This document shows, in pieces, positions 45,885 to 57,370 of a DNA stretch of 64,000 nucleotides. The stretch comes from Cricetomys ansorgei (taxonomy: Eukaryota > Chordata > Mammalia > Rodentia > Nesomyidae): assembly GCA_026225945.1 (NCBI GenBank), contig JAMJFZ010001816.1:3644501-3708500 (forward strand), written 5' to 3'. Numbering within the stretch: position 1 is the stretch's first letter; every line of letters begins with the position of its first letter. The translations under genes and the position numbers were made by a program. The notes beneath the pieces are model-generated. The model was not told the DNA's origin, made no database searches, and saw only the letters and a program-made list of their open reading frames with translations.

Positions 45885-46800
45885 ACAAACGAACCTAAGC
45901 ATACAACAGGGAACCCGGCACATCTGTGTTTATTACAGCTTTGTTTATAATCACTAAGAAACGGAGTCAGCCTGGCTATCTATCCACAGGTGAATGGGTA
46001 AATAGGATGGTTTACTCTATCATAAATAAGAATGAATTTATGTCATTTTTATTTCAGGGAATGGATGAAAATGGTGATCATCATGTTAAGTGAAATGAAC
46101 CAGACTCAGAGAAGCAAACACATGTGGAATCTAAGTAAATTATACATGTACACATCCATCACAAATGCACGCATGCTTAAGTGACATAAAATAGAAGGGG
46201 ACTACCTGAAGAGAAGGAGATTAAAGGAAGGAGATGAAAAGATTCAAATGCAGAGAATACGTGAACATGAGGTACAGAGCCACAGTTACTACATCTACAA
46301 TGTAGCCCTTATTCCTAAGGCTCAGGGAATATTGTGGAAGAGTAGGCAGAAATACTGTACAAGCTACATGACCAGAACGCCTGCTGCTAGTTACTGCCTG
46401 CTAGACCTAACAGGGATGCTGTACTCAAGCATATCTCAAAAATACAGTTGCTTAAATAAGATCTGCCCAATGATAACACTCATTGACATGCTAACTCGAT
46501 AGTGGGAAACAAGACTCCACTCCTAAACTAAGAGCTATAGGCAATCAGTGACTGTTGAGAGAGTAAGAACCTGTCTTCTCTAGAAACAAGCCCCCTGATA
46601 TAGAAGAAGTCATGAACTTGGAAGGCAGTGGGAGATTACTGGAGAAGTTGGAGGGGTGAGAGGCAACAGTAGAAATGATGTAAATACAGTACTCATGTAT
46701 ACAATTCTCAAAAAAATTTAGATAAAAGATAAAATGTTATACTGAAATCCGATAATGTGTAGGTTGATCGTTATAAAGTAATAAAAAATAAAATGCATTT
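45885..46800 (+). mobile_element. L1 (Lx-like) 3' end: ORF2 tail and 3' UTR, degraded
   Basis: The 5' part follows the end of L1 ORF2 (TATTACAGCTTTGTTTATAA, 'atccacaggtgaatgggtaaa', GTGAAATGAACCAGACTCAG). The rest follows the Lx 3' UTR (ATTGACATGCTAACTCGATA, GACTCCACTCCTAAACTAAG, ACAAGCCCCCTGATATAG, TACAGTACTCATGTATACAA), ending in A-rich sequence. 5'-truncated and full of stops; not functional. Confidence 0.85.
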
Positions 46801-48032
46801 AAAAACAAGCAGATGAATAAATTCACAGCACCACAGTAAGATATTTAAAGAATGCATTGATAGTCTTCCACATTTCTCTTTAAACTCCTTCAATATATGC
46901 ACAAAGCAACTGTCTTTTTTTTCTTCTACTTCTCTAAAGCTGTTATCTTGTTGATTTATACTCTCTGGACTCCTATCTTCTCTTCCCTGATTAACATATA
47001 CACTTCCATTTTTTCCCAGTCTCCCTCTTCGGAGATATTTGTGGCTAATGCTGTACCTTTGTAATTATGCAGAAGCAAGTGCACACAAACAAAACCATAT
47101 TTTCTTTTTTTCATCAAACCAACCCTAGGTATTGATCTCTTTCTCTGCTCACCTTGTTGGTCCTTTTTGTTTCTTTTAATAAATTCCAATCTCTACTTAC
47201 ACATTCCAACACTCTGACTCTAAATTCTGCTTATTTTTTCCCTTTGTTTGCCTTTTTTTGATCTGGCCTCTGACTTAATATACAAGTGCTCCACTGAAGA
47301 GTGCTCCTGAATATGGCTGAATATGTGTTTACACCCACATTGGGGATGAGGTAATCTTTGGAACATCTGGTATACCTCCTACCATTGTTTACAGAAGGTC
47401 AGTGGAATGGGACAAAAGCCTGGAGGTTTGCTATTAGGAGTATGGGAACCAGTATAAGATTCAGAGGAAGCACTTTTTTTTTTTTTCCCAGAGGCTGTTT
47501 CTAATTAGAGTTATGAAATAAAAAAAATACATTAGAATCTTTCAGTTTTTAAAAGGGCATACTTGTTGATCTCCTATCTAACTCTTTTCTCCATATCATA
47601 GCAAGGTTGATAGGAAAAGTTACAAAATTTGGTGAGTCTGAGATACATGAAGTGGCAAAATCTACTTGGGAGTTAACACATTTCTCCATAGAGAAACTAA
47701 TATTAACCAAATTAGCTAAAATATACCAGGTACTATTTCTTTATTCTTACTCTCATTTTTAATTTAATCCTTTGTTGAATTTTTGCCTTCCATTGCACTT
47801 CATTGCTCCAGGTATTTGCATCATACGATTACAAAAGATATTTCCATATTATCATCATCAAAATAGCATGTCTTTCTAAGTGGGCACAAATAAAGTATTT
47901 GTCAATTTGCTAAACATACCCATCATTTTTGAAAATACAAAGGATTCAAGATACTCAATAAAGGAATGAATTTAATGCTTCATCTCCAGAGGTATCATAA
48001 ACATATTTTAAACCAAATGAGTTAAAACAGAA
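46801..48032. other. Unique AT-rich DNA
   Basis: Contains an octamer-like TATTTGCATCAT near 47813 in a repeat-free block (47750-48000). No exon seen. Confidence 0.45.
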
Positions 48033-48118
48033 GTACTTTAGGGGGGAGGGGCAGAATGTAGGCTCTCAAACATGGTAGGCAAGCAGTCTACCACTAAGCT
48101 GTAGCCCCAGGCCCTCAA
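48033..48118 (-). repeat. ID/B4-tail-like SINE fragment, reverse orientation
   Basis: CTCTCAAACATGGTAGGCAA, GCAGTCTACCACTAAGCTGT and AGCCCCAGGCC are the reverse ID-type sequence. Confidence 0.75.
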
Positions 48119-49339
48119 GTCTAGTAAAAGGAACTAGTCAAATTAAAAAATTTTCTGAAATGATTGCAGTGGTTATAACAAAAGTGAACTGCATATTTCA
48201 TTTCCTGTGTAAATTGTGGTAACTTTATTATTAAGTGAACTGGCTTTCAGCCCATAAGCTTTTAAATGTCTTTACTGGATAAAACATGGAGACTGGAATA
48301 GTAGCTGGGTCACGTCTGGCTATAGTAAATGATGCCTGGGATATGCTCTCTACTGCTCATCTTGTGGGTGCTCCAACACAAACAGCTTTAGTAGAGGACA
48401 GTATTTCAGCTGCTGTGTCTCTGCCCTATCCGTCTGAGCTCTAACTGGATTTGGGTTCCAGGTTTTATCATCTGCCTGGTTACAGCTTTCTTTTGGCATA
48501 AGCAGATTTGATTTAGGGGGCAAGGGTACTTTTGTATACCTAACTCTTCCCAGTCTTCCTGCTATCCTGAGTGCAACAACTTGTGAAATAGTCCAATGGC
48601 GACATTCAAAACAGAGACCACGTGCCTCTCCGGAAAAAGATCAAAGCTCTCTCTGTATCTGACCTAGCTCAGGCTGAAAGGGCTGGATTACATCGGTAAA
48701 TAGTGTCTACAGGGTGTGAGCATGCCCAAGGCCATCACTGGCAGTTTGTAATGAGGTGTGTTACCAATTGCCATGGCTCAGGACAAAGAATCAGCAAATT
48801 AGGAGGCTTCCAGAGTGCTTGTGTTTGAGGAAATCACCTGTAAATGTTTTACCAGCCTGGAGAAGCAGGGCCCTTTTGGCAGTTGTAATCCAAAAGAACC
48901 CTCCTGCAGGATAATCAGATGCTTCTGGGATAAATAAAAAACAAATAGAAAAAAGAGTCCGTGAACCCACAGTAGAGGTTCTGATGTGGAAATGTTAGAG
49001 GTTGGAACTTAACAGTTCTGTAGCATGGTAGTTGTTGTGCATTTACTGGCTAGTATAGAGCACAGACCAGTCACAGCTGGATGCAGCCATACCTTTGGCT
49101 GATCTAGTCACCTTTTGGTAGATCTGTAGAACAAGTTCTGGAGGGTTTTAAGGCTTATTCTGGGGGAAAGGTCTGGTGTTGGACACTACTTGATAAAGCC
49201 AGTGCTATTCACTAATTCAAATAATGGACCAACATGTTACTAAGGAAAAATACAATTGAAGGTAGACCATGATTGTAGCACCTGAATGTGAAATTCATAC
49301 TTGTGGCTGTAAGAATTCTGTTCAGATAATATAATTGTT
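48119..49339. promoter_or_regulatory. Unique DNA; weak candidate conserved block at 48700-48960
   Basis: Repeat-free. The 48700-48960 part has moderate GC and closely spaced motifs (GTAATGAGGTGTGTTACCAA, ATTAGGAGGCTTCC, GGATAATCAGATGCTTC), resembling a non-coding conserved element. Speculative. Confidence 0.25.
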
Positions 49340-49450
49340 GTCAGCTGCTATTTTGCACCTACAATATGTCTGACATTGTGAAAGTCACTTTATAGATGTC
49401 ATATAGTACATGAACATACCTTGTTGCTGTTTTGTAGGTGAATTCATTAG
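49340..49450 (+). repeat. MIR/L2-like remnant, left part
   Basis: GCACCTACAATATGTCTGAC, 'attgtgaaagtcactttatagatgtcatata' and 'ttgtaggtgaattcatta' match the MIR order. It is separated from its right part by a B1. Confidence 0.5.
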
Positions 49451-49467
49451 CTATATAGATATTATAT

Positions 49468-49615
49468 AATTTGGTCCATGAGTGGTGGTGTACACTATGA
49501 TCCCAGCATTCAGGAAGTTGGAAGACTTCAAGTTTGAGGTAGACAGTCTGCTTTATCAATTCCAAGTCAACGGGACTGGATGTGAGACACAACCTCAGAA
49601 AAACAACAGTAAATT
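49468..49615 (+). repeat. B1 SINE nested in a MIR
   Basis: GAGTGGTGGTGTACACTATG, ATCCCAGCATTCAGGAAGTT and GACACAACCTCAGAAAAACA, with an A-rich tail. Confidence 0.85.
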
Positions 49616-49621
49616 AAATAA

Positions 49622-49692
49622 TACATTTAAGCTTCTCCCCCTCAGCTAATAAGAGGCAGAACTGAAGTTCTAATCTAGATTATCTTCTTCAA
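49622..49692 (+). repeat. MIR/L2-like remnant, right part
   Basis: CAGCTAATAAGAGGCAGAAC and GAAGTTCTAATCTAGATTAT resemble the MIR 3' core ('cagctagtaagtggcagagc'). Confidence 0.5.
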
Positions 49693-50788
49693 CTGAAAGT
49701 GACTGAGAATGAATACACAGTAGCTGTGGGGATTACATGAAATGATTAATAAGAAAGTGCCCTATGTTTTAAACGATGTCATCACGTGTTTGGTAGGATG
49801 TGTAGTAAGCTACCAGCCTTTGCCCTTGGACAGTGTCTTAAAGTATTGAAGTACATCGTCCACACATCTCATTCTTAGACTGTGTAAATGAAATAAAAGA
49901 GAGGCAGACAAGAATATGCCAATGGACCACTGCGTGAGTTATAATGTCAAAACTGAAGATGGTGTTGAACTGTTCTGAGGAAGAAGAGACAATGAATCTG
50001 AAGGCTGTCTGGAGGATGGGAAAATTACTTGGGTAAAGTGAGCTAGCTTTAACTTCAGGTTTGCTAATTATTTGTACAGAAAAGCAGCTGTGCTACACTG
50101 CCTAAGGGGTCAACATCTGTACATTCTTCATTCCACATTTTATGAGACTCAAATTGTCTAAAAGAAAACATAGACTGGTGATTTTTTTTTTATGCAGAGA
50201 GCAAGTGTTAGATCCATTGGTACAGAGCTGTCCATCCATCCTCGTATGCTACATAGATTTTCACATGCACATTTTATAGCTAAAAACTCTACAATCCAGA
50301 GCCGTTGGTGTTTATGATGCTCTCCCAAATCCCTTCTAAAACTGAAATTATGCCCTGTATGATCTTCCCCAAAAGACAGCAAAGCAAATAGTGTGCTATA
50401 AAAATGCTTTCCACTGAACATGTTAAGATGTTAAATCTATCTGGTTTCAACCCCAGTGTCTGAAAATATGTGTAGTTAAGACGCACATGTTAATTTTGAT
50501 TTAGTAAGAGTTTTCTCCTGTTTAATAATTACTACCCAAACTATTAAACAATAGTTTACAGAGGATAAAGGCATTAGTATCTTTAATATGTGAACCCATA
50601 AGTTGTTTATCGTAAGCTTAGAAGGTCTGAATTTCTTTGGAAGTCCAGTACAAAGAAATGATATACACTGTGAAAGTAACCTATGTTAATTCCCCATAAT
50701 GTAAACTGCATATATGCAATCCCATTTTACCCTTCATACCCTGGCTCTAGAAACCTCAAGTTCTAAAGTGTTGAAGCATTTAGCCAGT
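49693..50788. other. Unique DNA, no gene seen
   Basis: The block at about 50150-50480 is repeat-free and moderately GC-balanced. No exon or RNA recognised. Confidence 0.45.
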
Positions 50789-51468
50789 GTTGTAATTTGC
50801 TTTCTGTTTCTGTAATCAACACCATTGCCCCAAAGGAACTTGTGGGGAAGAAGTGTTTATTTGGCATATATTTCTATGTGACAGCCCACATTGAGGGAAG
50901 TCACGACAGGAACTTAAGCTAGAATGTGAAAGGTGGGAACAGAGGGTAAACATGGAGGAGTGCTGTTTACTAGCTTGTTTTCCTCCTTCTGCTCTGCTAC
51001 TTTTCTTATAGTCCAGGCCCACATGCCTGGGGATGGCACCACCCACAACGGGAACAGACCCTCCCACACCAGTGATGGCTCCACCCACAACAGGAACAGA
51101 CCCTCCCACACCAGCGATGGCTCCACCCACAACAGGAACAGACCCTCCCACACCAGCGATGGTACGACCCACAATGGGAACAGACTCTCCCACAGCGATG
51201 GCACCACCCACAATGGGAACAGATCCTTCCATACCAGTGATGGTAGCACCCACAATGGGAACAGACTCTCCCACACCAGCGATGGCTCCACCCACAACGG
51301 GAACAGACCCTCCCACACCAGTGATGGTACCACCCACAATGGGAACAGACGCTCCCACACCAACAACAAAGAAAATGCCACAGAAATATGTCCGTTGCCC
51401 AAGCAGTGGGAGGAAATTCTCAGCTGAGGTTCCCTCTTCTCAGGCGTGTCAAGTTGACAAGCAGGAAT
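50789..51468 (-). mobile_element. ERVL-MaLR solo LTR carrying an internal minisatellite, reverse orientation
   Basis: TTGCTTTCTGTTTCTGTAAT, GTGGGGAAGAAGTGTTTATT, GAGGAGTGCTGTTTACTAGC and TTTCTTATAGTCCAGGCCCA match the family. After the tandem repeat come CTCAGCTGAGGTTCCCTCTT and GTGTCAAGTTGACAAGCAGG, the other LTR end. Confidence 0.85.
51032..51364. repeat. 42-bp minisatellite, eight copies, inside the LTR
   Basis: Copies start at 51032, 51074, 51116, 51158, 51197, 51239, 51281 and 51323. Each begins GATGGYDSCACCCACAAYGG-like and carries GGGAACAGACYCTCCCACACC. Seven are 42 bases; the fourth is 39. Unit lengths are multiples of 3, so several frames on both strands stay open: minus 50816-51358 and 50914-51402, plus 50933-51427 and 51033-51470. 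They read as Val/Gly/Pro- or Thr/Pro-rich repeats and are artefacts. Confidence 0.97.
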
Positions 51469-51691
51469 AGCTACTAGAGCCAGTCCACCAAATTGTACAT
51501 TTCAAACACTTTCCTCTTTACTTCATTGTGATTTTCTACGTTTGTTTCACGATCCTCAAGTGACAACTACATCTATTATGTTCTGTTTACGTGTTCAAAA
51601 GAGGATAGTGTCAGAAGATAAATAAACGAATAAAACGCTTAGCTGTGCTTGCTTTAATTTTAAAGGTAAGTGAAGCTATCTGAAGTCGAGT

Positions 51692-51895
51692 GAGCCAGGC
51701 CAGCGTCAACTGCCTTTCATCCCGGGAACTTAGGAGGCTGAGGGAGGAAGAGCAGGAGCACTATGCAAGCCTGGACCACTTGGTAAGATCCTGCCTCAAG
51801 ACAAATATAAAACAAGACAGGGATGGGGTGGGGGGATGTCTAAGCGGTTCTGGGATCAATCCTTAGAACTAGAAGTGGGAAAGTTCATAAGGGAA
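51692..51895 (+). repeat. B4-type SINE
   Basis: GAGCCAGGCCAGCGTCAACT, CTTAGGAGGCTGAGGGAGGA, 'agatcctgcctcaagaca' and GGGATCAATCCTTAGAACT. B1-like left half and diverged tail. Confidence 0.6.
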
Positions 51896-52909
51896 AGTTC
51901 ATAAGCTTCAACTCAAGTCTGGATTGTAAACCCCCATGCTGTTTCCAGAATGTTCCATATCTGAGAATAAAGTGAGCCAAAAGTTTTTCAAATTAATGCC
52001 TTGCCTTGGGAGTGACACTACGATGCTTTCTGTCCAGGCTCAGTCAAATCTATGCTGTTGACCCTTCTGTCTTTTTAAGGGCCCTTAAAGGAAGGGCAAT
52101 GAAGGACAGCTCTTGGTATTCCTGAGTCCTGCGCATTTATATAGGATAGTGGCCTTGGGGATGCAGGTGCGCTAGGCAGGTGATGGGATGGGAGGTACCC
52201 TGAAACAAGCCTGCTGTGCATGTTCCCTCCTATCTCCTTCCAGATGAGAGAGAAAAAAATTTTCTTCTTTCTAAACAGTCCATTCGTCTTAGCCTGTTGA
52301 GATACTGCAGCAGCTGCCACCCGGCTCTTCCTGCAGCTCAGCATGAATTTTTCTCTTTGTTGGAAACACGATATAAAAAGTCAATGCATTATTTATAGTA
52401 GTTATTTTCATCATTACATATTCACAATAATTGAAAGGTGGAAGCAGAGTATAAAAGAATAGAAGGAGAAGAAAATGATCTGCGATGACTTCAGAAACGT
52501 TCATAGGAAATGTTCAGTTGCTAAAAAGACAAACAAAAAAAACCCACCCCCCCAAACAAACACTGATCCTAAAATACTGTGTAAGCCACCCACATCTGCA
52601 AGTCTCTGTTTCTGCTACTATTTATCTGCCCAAAGTAATAGTTGCTGTATAATAGGACCTAAAGGAGAATTCTTGATCCCTTCTGGTTGCGGGGTTTTCT
52701 CTTGAGTGAGCTTACCTTCTGATGATTACCCCATCATCCTAAATAAGTCAAGATAGTGAGTTCTACGCTTACATGATCACAGTCAATATCATAATCAAGT
52801 GTACATCATTGATACTAGTCTATCAAATACATGGTTTCAGTTGTAAACAGAACTGATTGACACAATGTACATGGAGCAATCTAAACATTACCTGCATGAA
52901 ACAGAAGGT

Positions 52910-52948
<39 letters not shown>

Positions 52949-53106
52949 ACATATACATATACACACATATATATGTATACATACATATAAACACACATAT
53001 ATACATATATGTGGATATATATATCCCTTAGGTTCCCTGTGTGCAATGTCTTGTGTTTGGACTTGATAACACTAAGGATCTTTATTGGTATTAGTCAAGG
53101 GACTAC
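51896..53106. other. Unique DNA with compound (AC)n/(AT)n microsatellite
   Basis: The microsatellite lies at 52911-53026: (AC)n, then CATA and TATATG units. A short A-rich/C-rich patch lies near 52528-52560. No gene seen. Confidence 0.6.
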
Positions 53107-53192
53107 AATGATTTGAATGTGCTCACCGAAGCTGATATATTGGAAAATTATTTCTCTAATCTCTAGTGCAATTTAATCCCTGGGGTACATTT

Positions 53193-53194
<2 letters not shown>
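53107..53194 (+). mobile_element. MST-like MaLR LTR, part 1 (interrupted)
   Basis: ATGATTTGAATGTGCTCACC, GATATATTGGAAAATTATTT and 'agtgcaatttaatccctggg' match the 5' part of an MST-type LTR. It resumes at about 53503. Confidence 0.6.
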
Positions 53195-53230
<36 letters not shown>

Positions 53231-53502
53231 GGGTTGTGGGGAGGAGAGAGAGGAGGAGAACACATGTCTTCCTCTATTGCACTCTCCCATGAGACAAGAT
53301 GTCTAACTAAATTGGAAGCTCTCCATTTGACTATGCTGGCTAGCCAGTAAGCTTTTGGAATCCACTTATCTTAGTTTCTTAATGCTTTGCTTATGCATCC
53401 CATGACTGGATTTTTATGTGGAGGTTAGAAATTCAGACTCAGGTCCTGGGGCTCATAGAGCAAGTGCTCTTACCTATTAGCTGTCTTCCTATCCCTACTC
53501 TA
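53195..53502 (-). repeat. B4-type SINE with (GT)n, nested in the LTR, reverse orientation
   Basis: (GT)n at 53195-53228, then GAGACAAGATGTCTAACTAA, 'tatgctggctagccagtaagc', TTTATGTGGAGGTTAGAAAT and AAGTGCTCTTACCTATTAGC. Confidence 0.75.
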
Positions 53503-53800
53503 TGGGATGTTTAAGAGATCATTAGGTCCTGAGTACTTGTCCTCATGGTTAGATTAATGTTGGTATTATGGGATTGGGATTTCATCGCAAGCATGCATTT
53601 CCCCAGTGAAGTGAGCTTGATTCTTTTGCTTTGTCATTCTCCCTTGTCATGTTGGGATGAGCCATCAAGAAATCCCTTGCTAGAAATGACACTCTCAGTC
53701 TCGGCTTTCCTGATCTCCACGGAATGAGAAATACTGTTCATTATTTTATACATTACTGGGTCTGCAGTATTGTGTTATAGCAACTCAAAAGAGACTGGAC
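53503..53800 (+). mobile_element. MST-like MaLR LTR, part 2
   Basis: TGGGATGTTTAAGAGATCAT, TAGGTCCTGAGTACTTGTCC, TGAGAAATACTGTTCATTAT and GTATTGTGTTATAGCAACTC continue the MST order. It ends near GAGACTGGACA. Confidence 0.65.
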
Positions 53801-54834
53801 AGAAACTTTTAATTAAAAGTAATAGGGGACATGATTCAAAATTCCATAACCAGTGGTCAAAATGCATCATTGTACACAATAAGAAACCTAGAGGTTCTTA
53901 CCGTTGACTCTAAGGCAGTTAGTTAACGTTTTAAAGATATAGCCATAACCCTGGTTCTCTCTCTCAGCTCTGTATGTTTCTGCTGACTCCCCCCAGTCCA
54001 GATCCCATGTGTTCACACACTGTCGTCAAAGTTCTGGGTCTTGTATACATGTACAACAAGATCAAGTGGGAAAGGAGGGCTGATTTCTATGAGTCTTTTT
54101 TATTCATAGGAAAGCTTTTGCGAATGCCATTTAGTGACCCTCTCCTACTTCCATGACTAGAATTTCGTAACATTCTTTTTTTTTTTTCTCTATCACAGGC
54201 AAAGGGAATGAGATCACCAGTTTTGATTAAGCGTAATTAAGAAGAGTATAATAGGTCACCTGGATAAAATGTTAATTCTGCCTAAAAGGAGGAAGCAGGG
54301 AATTGATGTTGGATTAGCAATTAAGAGTATCCATTTAGGGCCACCCTGGGTCCAACAAACATCTAAATATACGTACAGTTTGTCGCATTTATGTTTGATC
54401 AAACGTGCTCTCATCTACATAAAATGTCCCCGTACCTCCTTAAAAGAGGATGCGCCAGTCTCATCAGTTTATACCCAATTTCACCCTGGACATTTCTCAT
54501 CCTTTATTCTTCATTTCTGTCCTCACAGTTTTGGAAGGTGTAGCTGGGGTCACACATTTCCTGCTAGTGTATCCAGTGTACACTGGAACAGCTGGACCCA
54601 TCAGCTATGATTCCAAAAGGGAGCTGAGGACATGATAGAATCAGTCCTGCACAGTACTTGGGTCCTGCTGGGTGAGAGGAGGGCTGTATGGCTTGGCTTT
54701 GAGAGGGGGATCTGAACAACCCACTGGACAGTTCCAATTCCACTACCAGGAGTAGATGTACTTTTCTTTTTGGGGGGCCAGAAATAATTCTCTACTTTTC
54801 AATGCTTGTTCTTTCTTCCTCCTTAAGATCTGGG
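53801..54834. other. Unique DNA, no gene seen
   Basis: The open frame at 54269-54610 (113 aa) has no recognised domain. A T-run lies at 54175-54188. Confidence 0.45.
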
Positions 54835-55200
54835 GAAGCCATTTTTTTCAGACTTCCTTGCAGTTGGTTCTAGCTACAGAAACTGAGTTCTCTCTCCTAG
54901 AACGTTAGTGGCAGAGTCATGTATGTGTTTCCTTCTGGCTGGGCGCTTAATATAACCAGCATGTACTTATGTTTTCTTATGTGAGATATCTGATTTTTTT
55001 AAAATAGGCAAGTTCAGTATGGTACAGCCTCTTCCAGCCTAGGTCCCAGAATTACCATGTGGATGACTGTTGTACCACCTCACTTTATACTGCCTCAGTT
55101 CTGTCATCTGATTGAGAGCTAAATTCCTATTATATTTTAGAAATTTAAATAGCTATCTATTTGTTATGACAGCTACCATACCCAGAACAATATAGCTCTC
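54835..55200 (+). mobile_element. Ancient MLT1-like LTR (tentative)
   Basis: CTTCCTTGCAGTTGGTTCTA, 'gtttccttctggctgggcgctt', CAGCCTAGGTCCCAGAATTA and TGATTGAGAGCTAAATTCCT follow the order of an ancient MaLR LTR, at low similarity. Confidence 0.35.
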
Positions 55201-55745
55201 TTTTACATAAAAGATTGGAGATAAACACTAGAGAAAATGAGTTTTCCAGGGTTATGCAGTTTTAATTGTTTACAAACTCTTGGTGAAAATTTAGGAGTTT
55301 TGGGAATTGCTAATATCCAAGTGGTCACAGGCCACTGTTTTTTGACCTTGGGCTTTCTTTGGTAATACAGTTTCTGTAAGAACTTGGTAGGCTTCAGGTG
55401 TTTCCAGTCAATTCCATGGCTAATAACAGAGCCAACAATCTTTTCTAGAAATAGACTGTGAGTCTGAGAATTCCTGACTCCATGCCAGGGGCTTCTTCAT
55501 GATGCTGGTCCTCCTAGACCTCAGATTAGTGACCTCTGCCCTGAGGCAATTTAAAACAATAACCTTGGGTGGGAAGGCAATACCCATAATTCAATCTTTT
55601 CCAGCTGGGTTTCTCTCTTTCTCAGGCGGAAACAACGGTATAAAAATTGTTTAAGACAGGCCTAGTAGATTAAGCTTGTCTCTTGGCTCACATCTATCTG
55701 TTGTTGCTAATATCCTGCTTTCCTCCTTTCTAATTTCATAAACTT

Positions 55746-55796
55746 CATTATTCATTCATTCATTCATTCATTTATTCACTCATTCACTCACTCACT
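55746..55796. repeat. (ATTC)n tetranucleotide repeat
   Basis: ATTC/ACTC units, about a dozen. Confidence 0.95.
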
Positions 55797-55930
55797 TGGG
55801 AGTATATGCGTGTGGTCATGCAGGCTACCATCAGAGTACAGCTTGCTGGAGTCAGATTTTTCCTTCCATCATATTGTTCACAGAGATCTAACTCATAATT
55901 TGACAGGAGGTGTGACTTTTCAAGTCAAGC
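55797..55930 (-). repeat. B3-type SINE fragment, reverse orientation
   Basis: GTGTGGTCATGCAGGCTACC, 'cagagtacagcttgctggagtc' and CAGAGATCTAACTCATAATT. Diverged. Confidence 0.55.
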
Positions 55931-56119
55931 CCTCTTTGAGATAGCCCTCCTCTTTCCCATGAAATTTCACTAGAAGTTGTCCTTTGATATTTCTACCATC
56001 ACCACAAAGGCTCCTAGAGCCTGAGATCTGTGCCCAAAAGCAACAGAGGGTTTTCCAACTTCCCAGTGAGGTTCCTAACTATGGCTGCTCAGTCTCCGGC
56101 ATTGACTCATTTCCTCTGC

Positions 56120-56343
56120 TCTCTTCTTCTGAGACAGGTACTCATGCAGCTCCAGGGTGGCCTCCGCCATGCTATGCTCCAAGGATCCCTCTGAGCTTCT
56201 CATTCTCCTGCCTCCACCTCCCCGTGCTAGGATTATAAGCACGCATCACCACACTTAGTTTATGGGGTATTAGAACTTGAACCAAGGCTTCCTGCAGGCT
56301 AGGGAAGCATTTGACCAACCTTGAGCTACTTGCCCACCCTGAG

Positions 56344-56383
<40 letters not shown>

Positions 56384-56385
56384 TC
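56120..56385 (-). repeat. B4/RSINE-type SINE with (GT)n tail, reverse orientation
   Basis: TCTGAGACAGGTACTCATGC, 'cctgcctccacctccccgtgctaggattataa', TATTAGAACTTGAACCAAGG and GACCAACCTTGAGCTACTTG (reverse ID part). (GT)n lies at 56344-56380. Confidence 0.8.
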
Positions 56386-57084
56386 ATTTTAACTCCAGTG
56401 GATAAAATGGGAACTCTTTGGGTTAGTGTAGTAAAAGATCTCTTACTGTCCTTTGCAGCAGTTTGAAAATATACTTTTGAAGCTACTATTTTCTAACAGA
56501 AATGTGAAAGTTGAAATTCATGTTAATCCATTCATGAACACTTCTCTCTGATTCTTTTACTGGCTGTCATCTCTGACAGAAGCTGCTGGGAGCATCCCCA
56601 AGACGAGACCCAGTCAAGGCAAAGCATGTTCCTTAAAGGTTTCCAGAAAAAGGTAGAAATCTGGAGAAAGTGGAATGCTAACTTGAATCTGCCAGCGTTA
56701 GAGATGCTATAACAACTTCTCAGCGAGCTTTACAAGCAGGCTCAGAGCAAAGGCCACAGAAGAACAACACCGTTTTTTCTTAAGATGCATTTGTAGCTCA
56801 GCCTGAGCTGGCCTCCCAAGCTCTCATCCCTGGTGTTTCCTCAAAGCCCTGATGCCAGCTGATTCCCCTGTGCCTCGCAAGCTGCCATCTGTGCCCGAGA
56901 GAAAACTCCCCTGGCTATCAGTTCTCTCCATATTTTTCTGCCAAGGATTTTCTGTACTTCTTTGTTCCTGGACAGACTCCTACTACTCAACTCTCTTCCA
57001 ATATTTTACATCTTCATGAAATCTCATTTAATAATGAAGAAAAATCCCATTATCTCCATAGAAGACTCATCACAGTTTCTTAAA
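56386..57084. other. Unique DNA, no gene seen
   Basis: Moderate GC around 56560-56900, with no exon recognised. Confidence 0.45.
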
Positions 57085-57171
57085 AATAGTTATTAGTCCT
57101 TTTAGAATTTCATACAACGTATTTTGATCATATTTATCCCTTCTCCCAACTCCTCCTAGATTCACTGTGGT
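57085..57171 (-). mobile_element. L1 (Lx-like) 3' end, part 1 (interrupted)
   Basis: TTTTAGAATTTCATACAACG, 'tattttgatcatatttatccc' and CCCAACTCCTCCTAGATTC are a reverse L1 3' UTR end. Confidence 0.65.
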
Positions 57172-57370
57172 GGTTTGAATGGGAATGGTCCCACAGGCTC
57201 ATAAGGATGAGGATGCAAGCTCCAGGGCCAGGTCCAGCTGCCTGCTGTGCTGCTCCCTGCTGCAGGGTAGTCATGGACTCACCTTCAGAAACTACCAATA
57301 AACTCTTTTTTTCCTTCAAGTTGCCTTGGTCATGGTGTCTTATCACAGCAATAAAAAGGTAGCTAGGACT
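57172..57370 (+). mobile_element. MT-type MaLR LTR nested in L1
   Basis: TGTGGTGGTTTGAATGGGAA, 'tggtcccacaggctcataa', CTGTGCTGCTCCCTGCTGCA, CCAATAAACTCTTTTTTTCC and GGTCATGGTGTCTTATCACA. Internally deleted: about 200 bases against the roughly 400 of the copy at 60015. Confidence 0.8.

Noticed and set aside
45885..46800. Functional L1 ORF2
   Set aside because: Only the degraded 3' end of ORF2 and the 3' UTR are present, with many stops.
50816..51470. Four overlapping long open frames (145-180 aa) that look like a repetitive Val/Gly or Thr/Pro protein
   Set aside because: They are produced by the in-frame 42-bp minisatellite within a solo LTR; frames on both strands stay open for the same reason.
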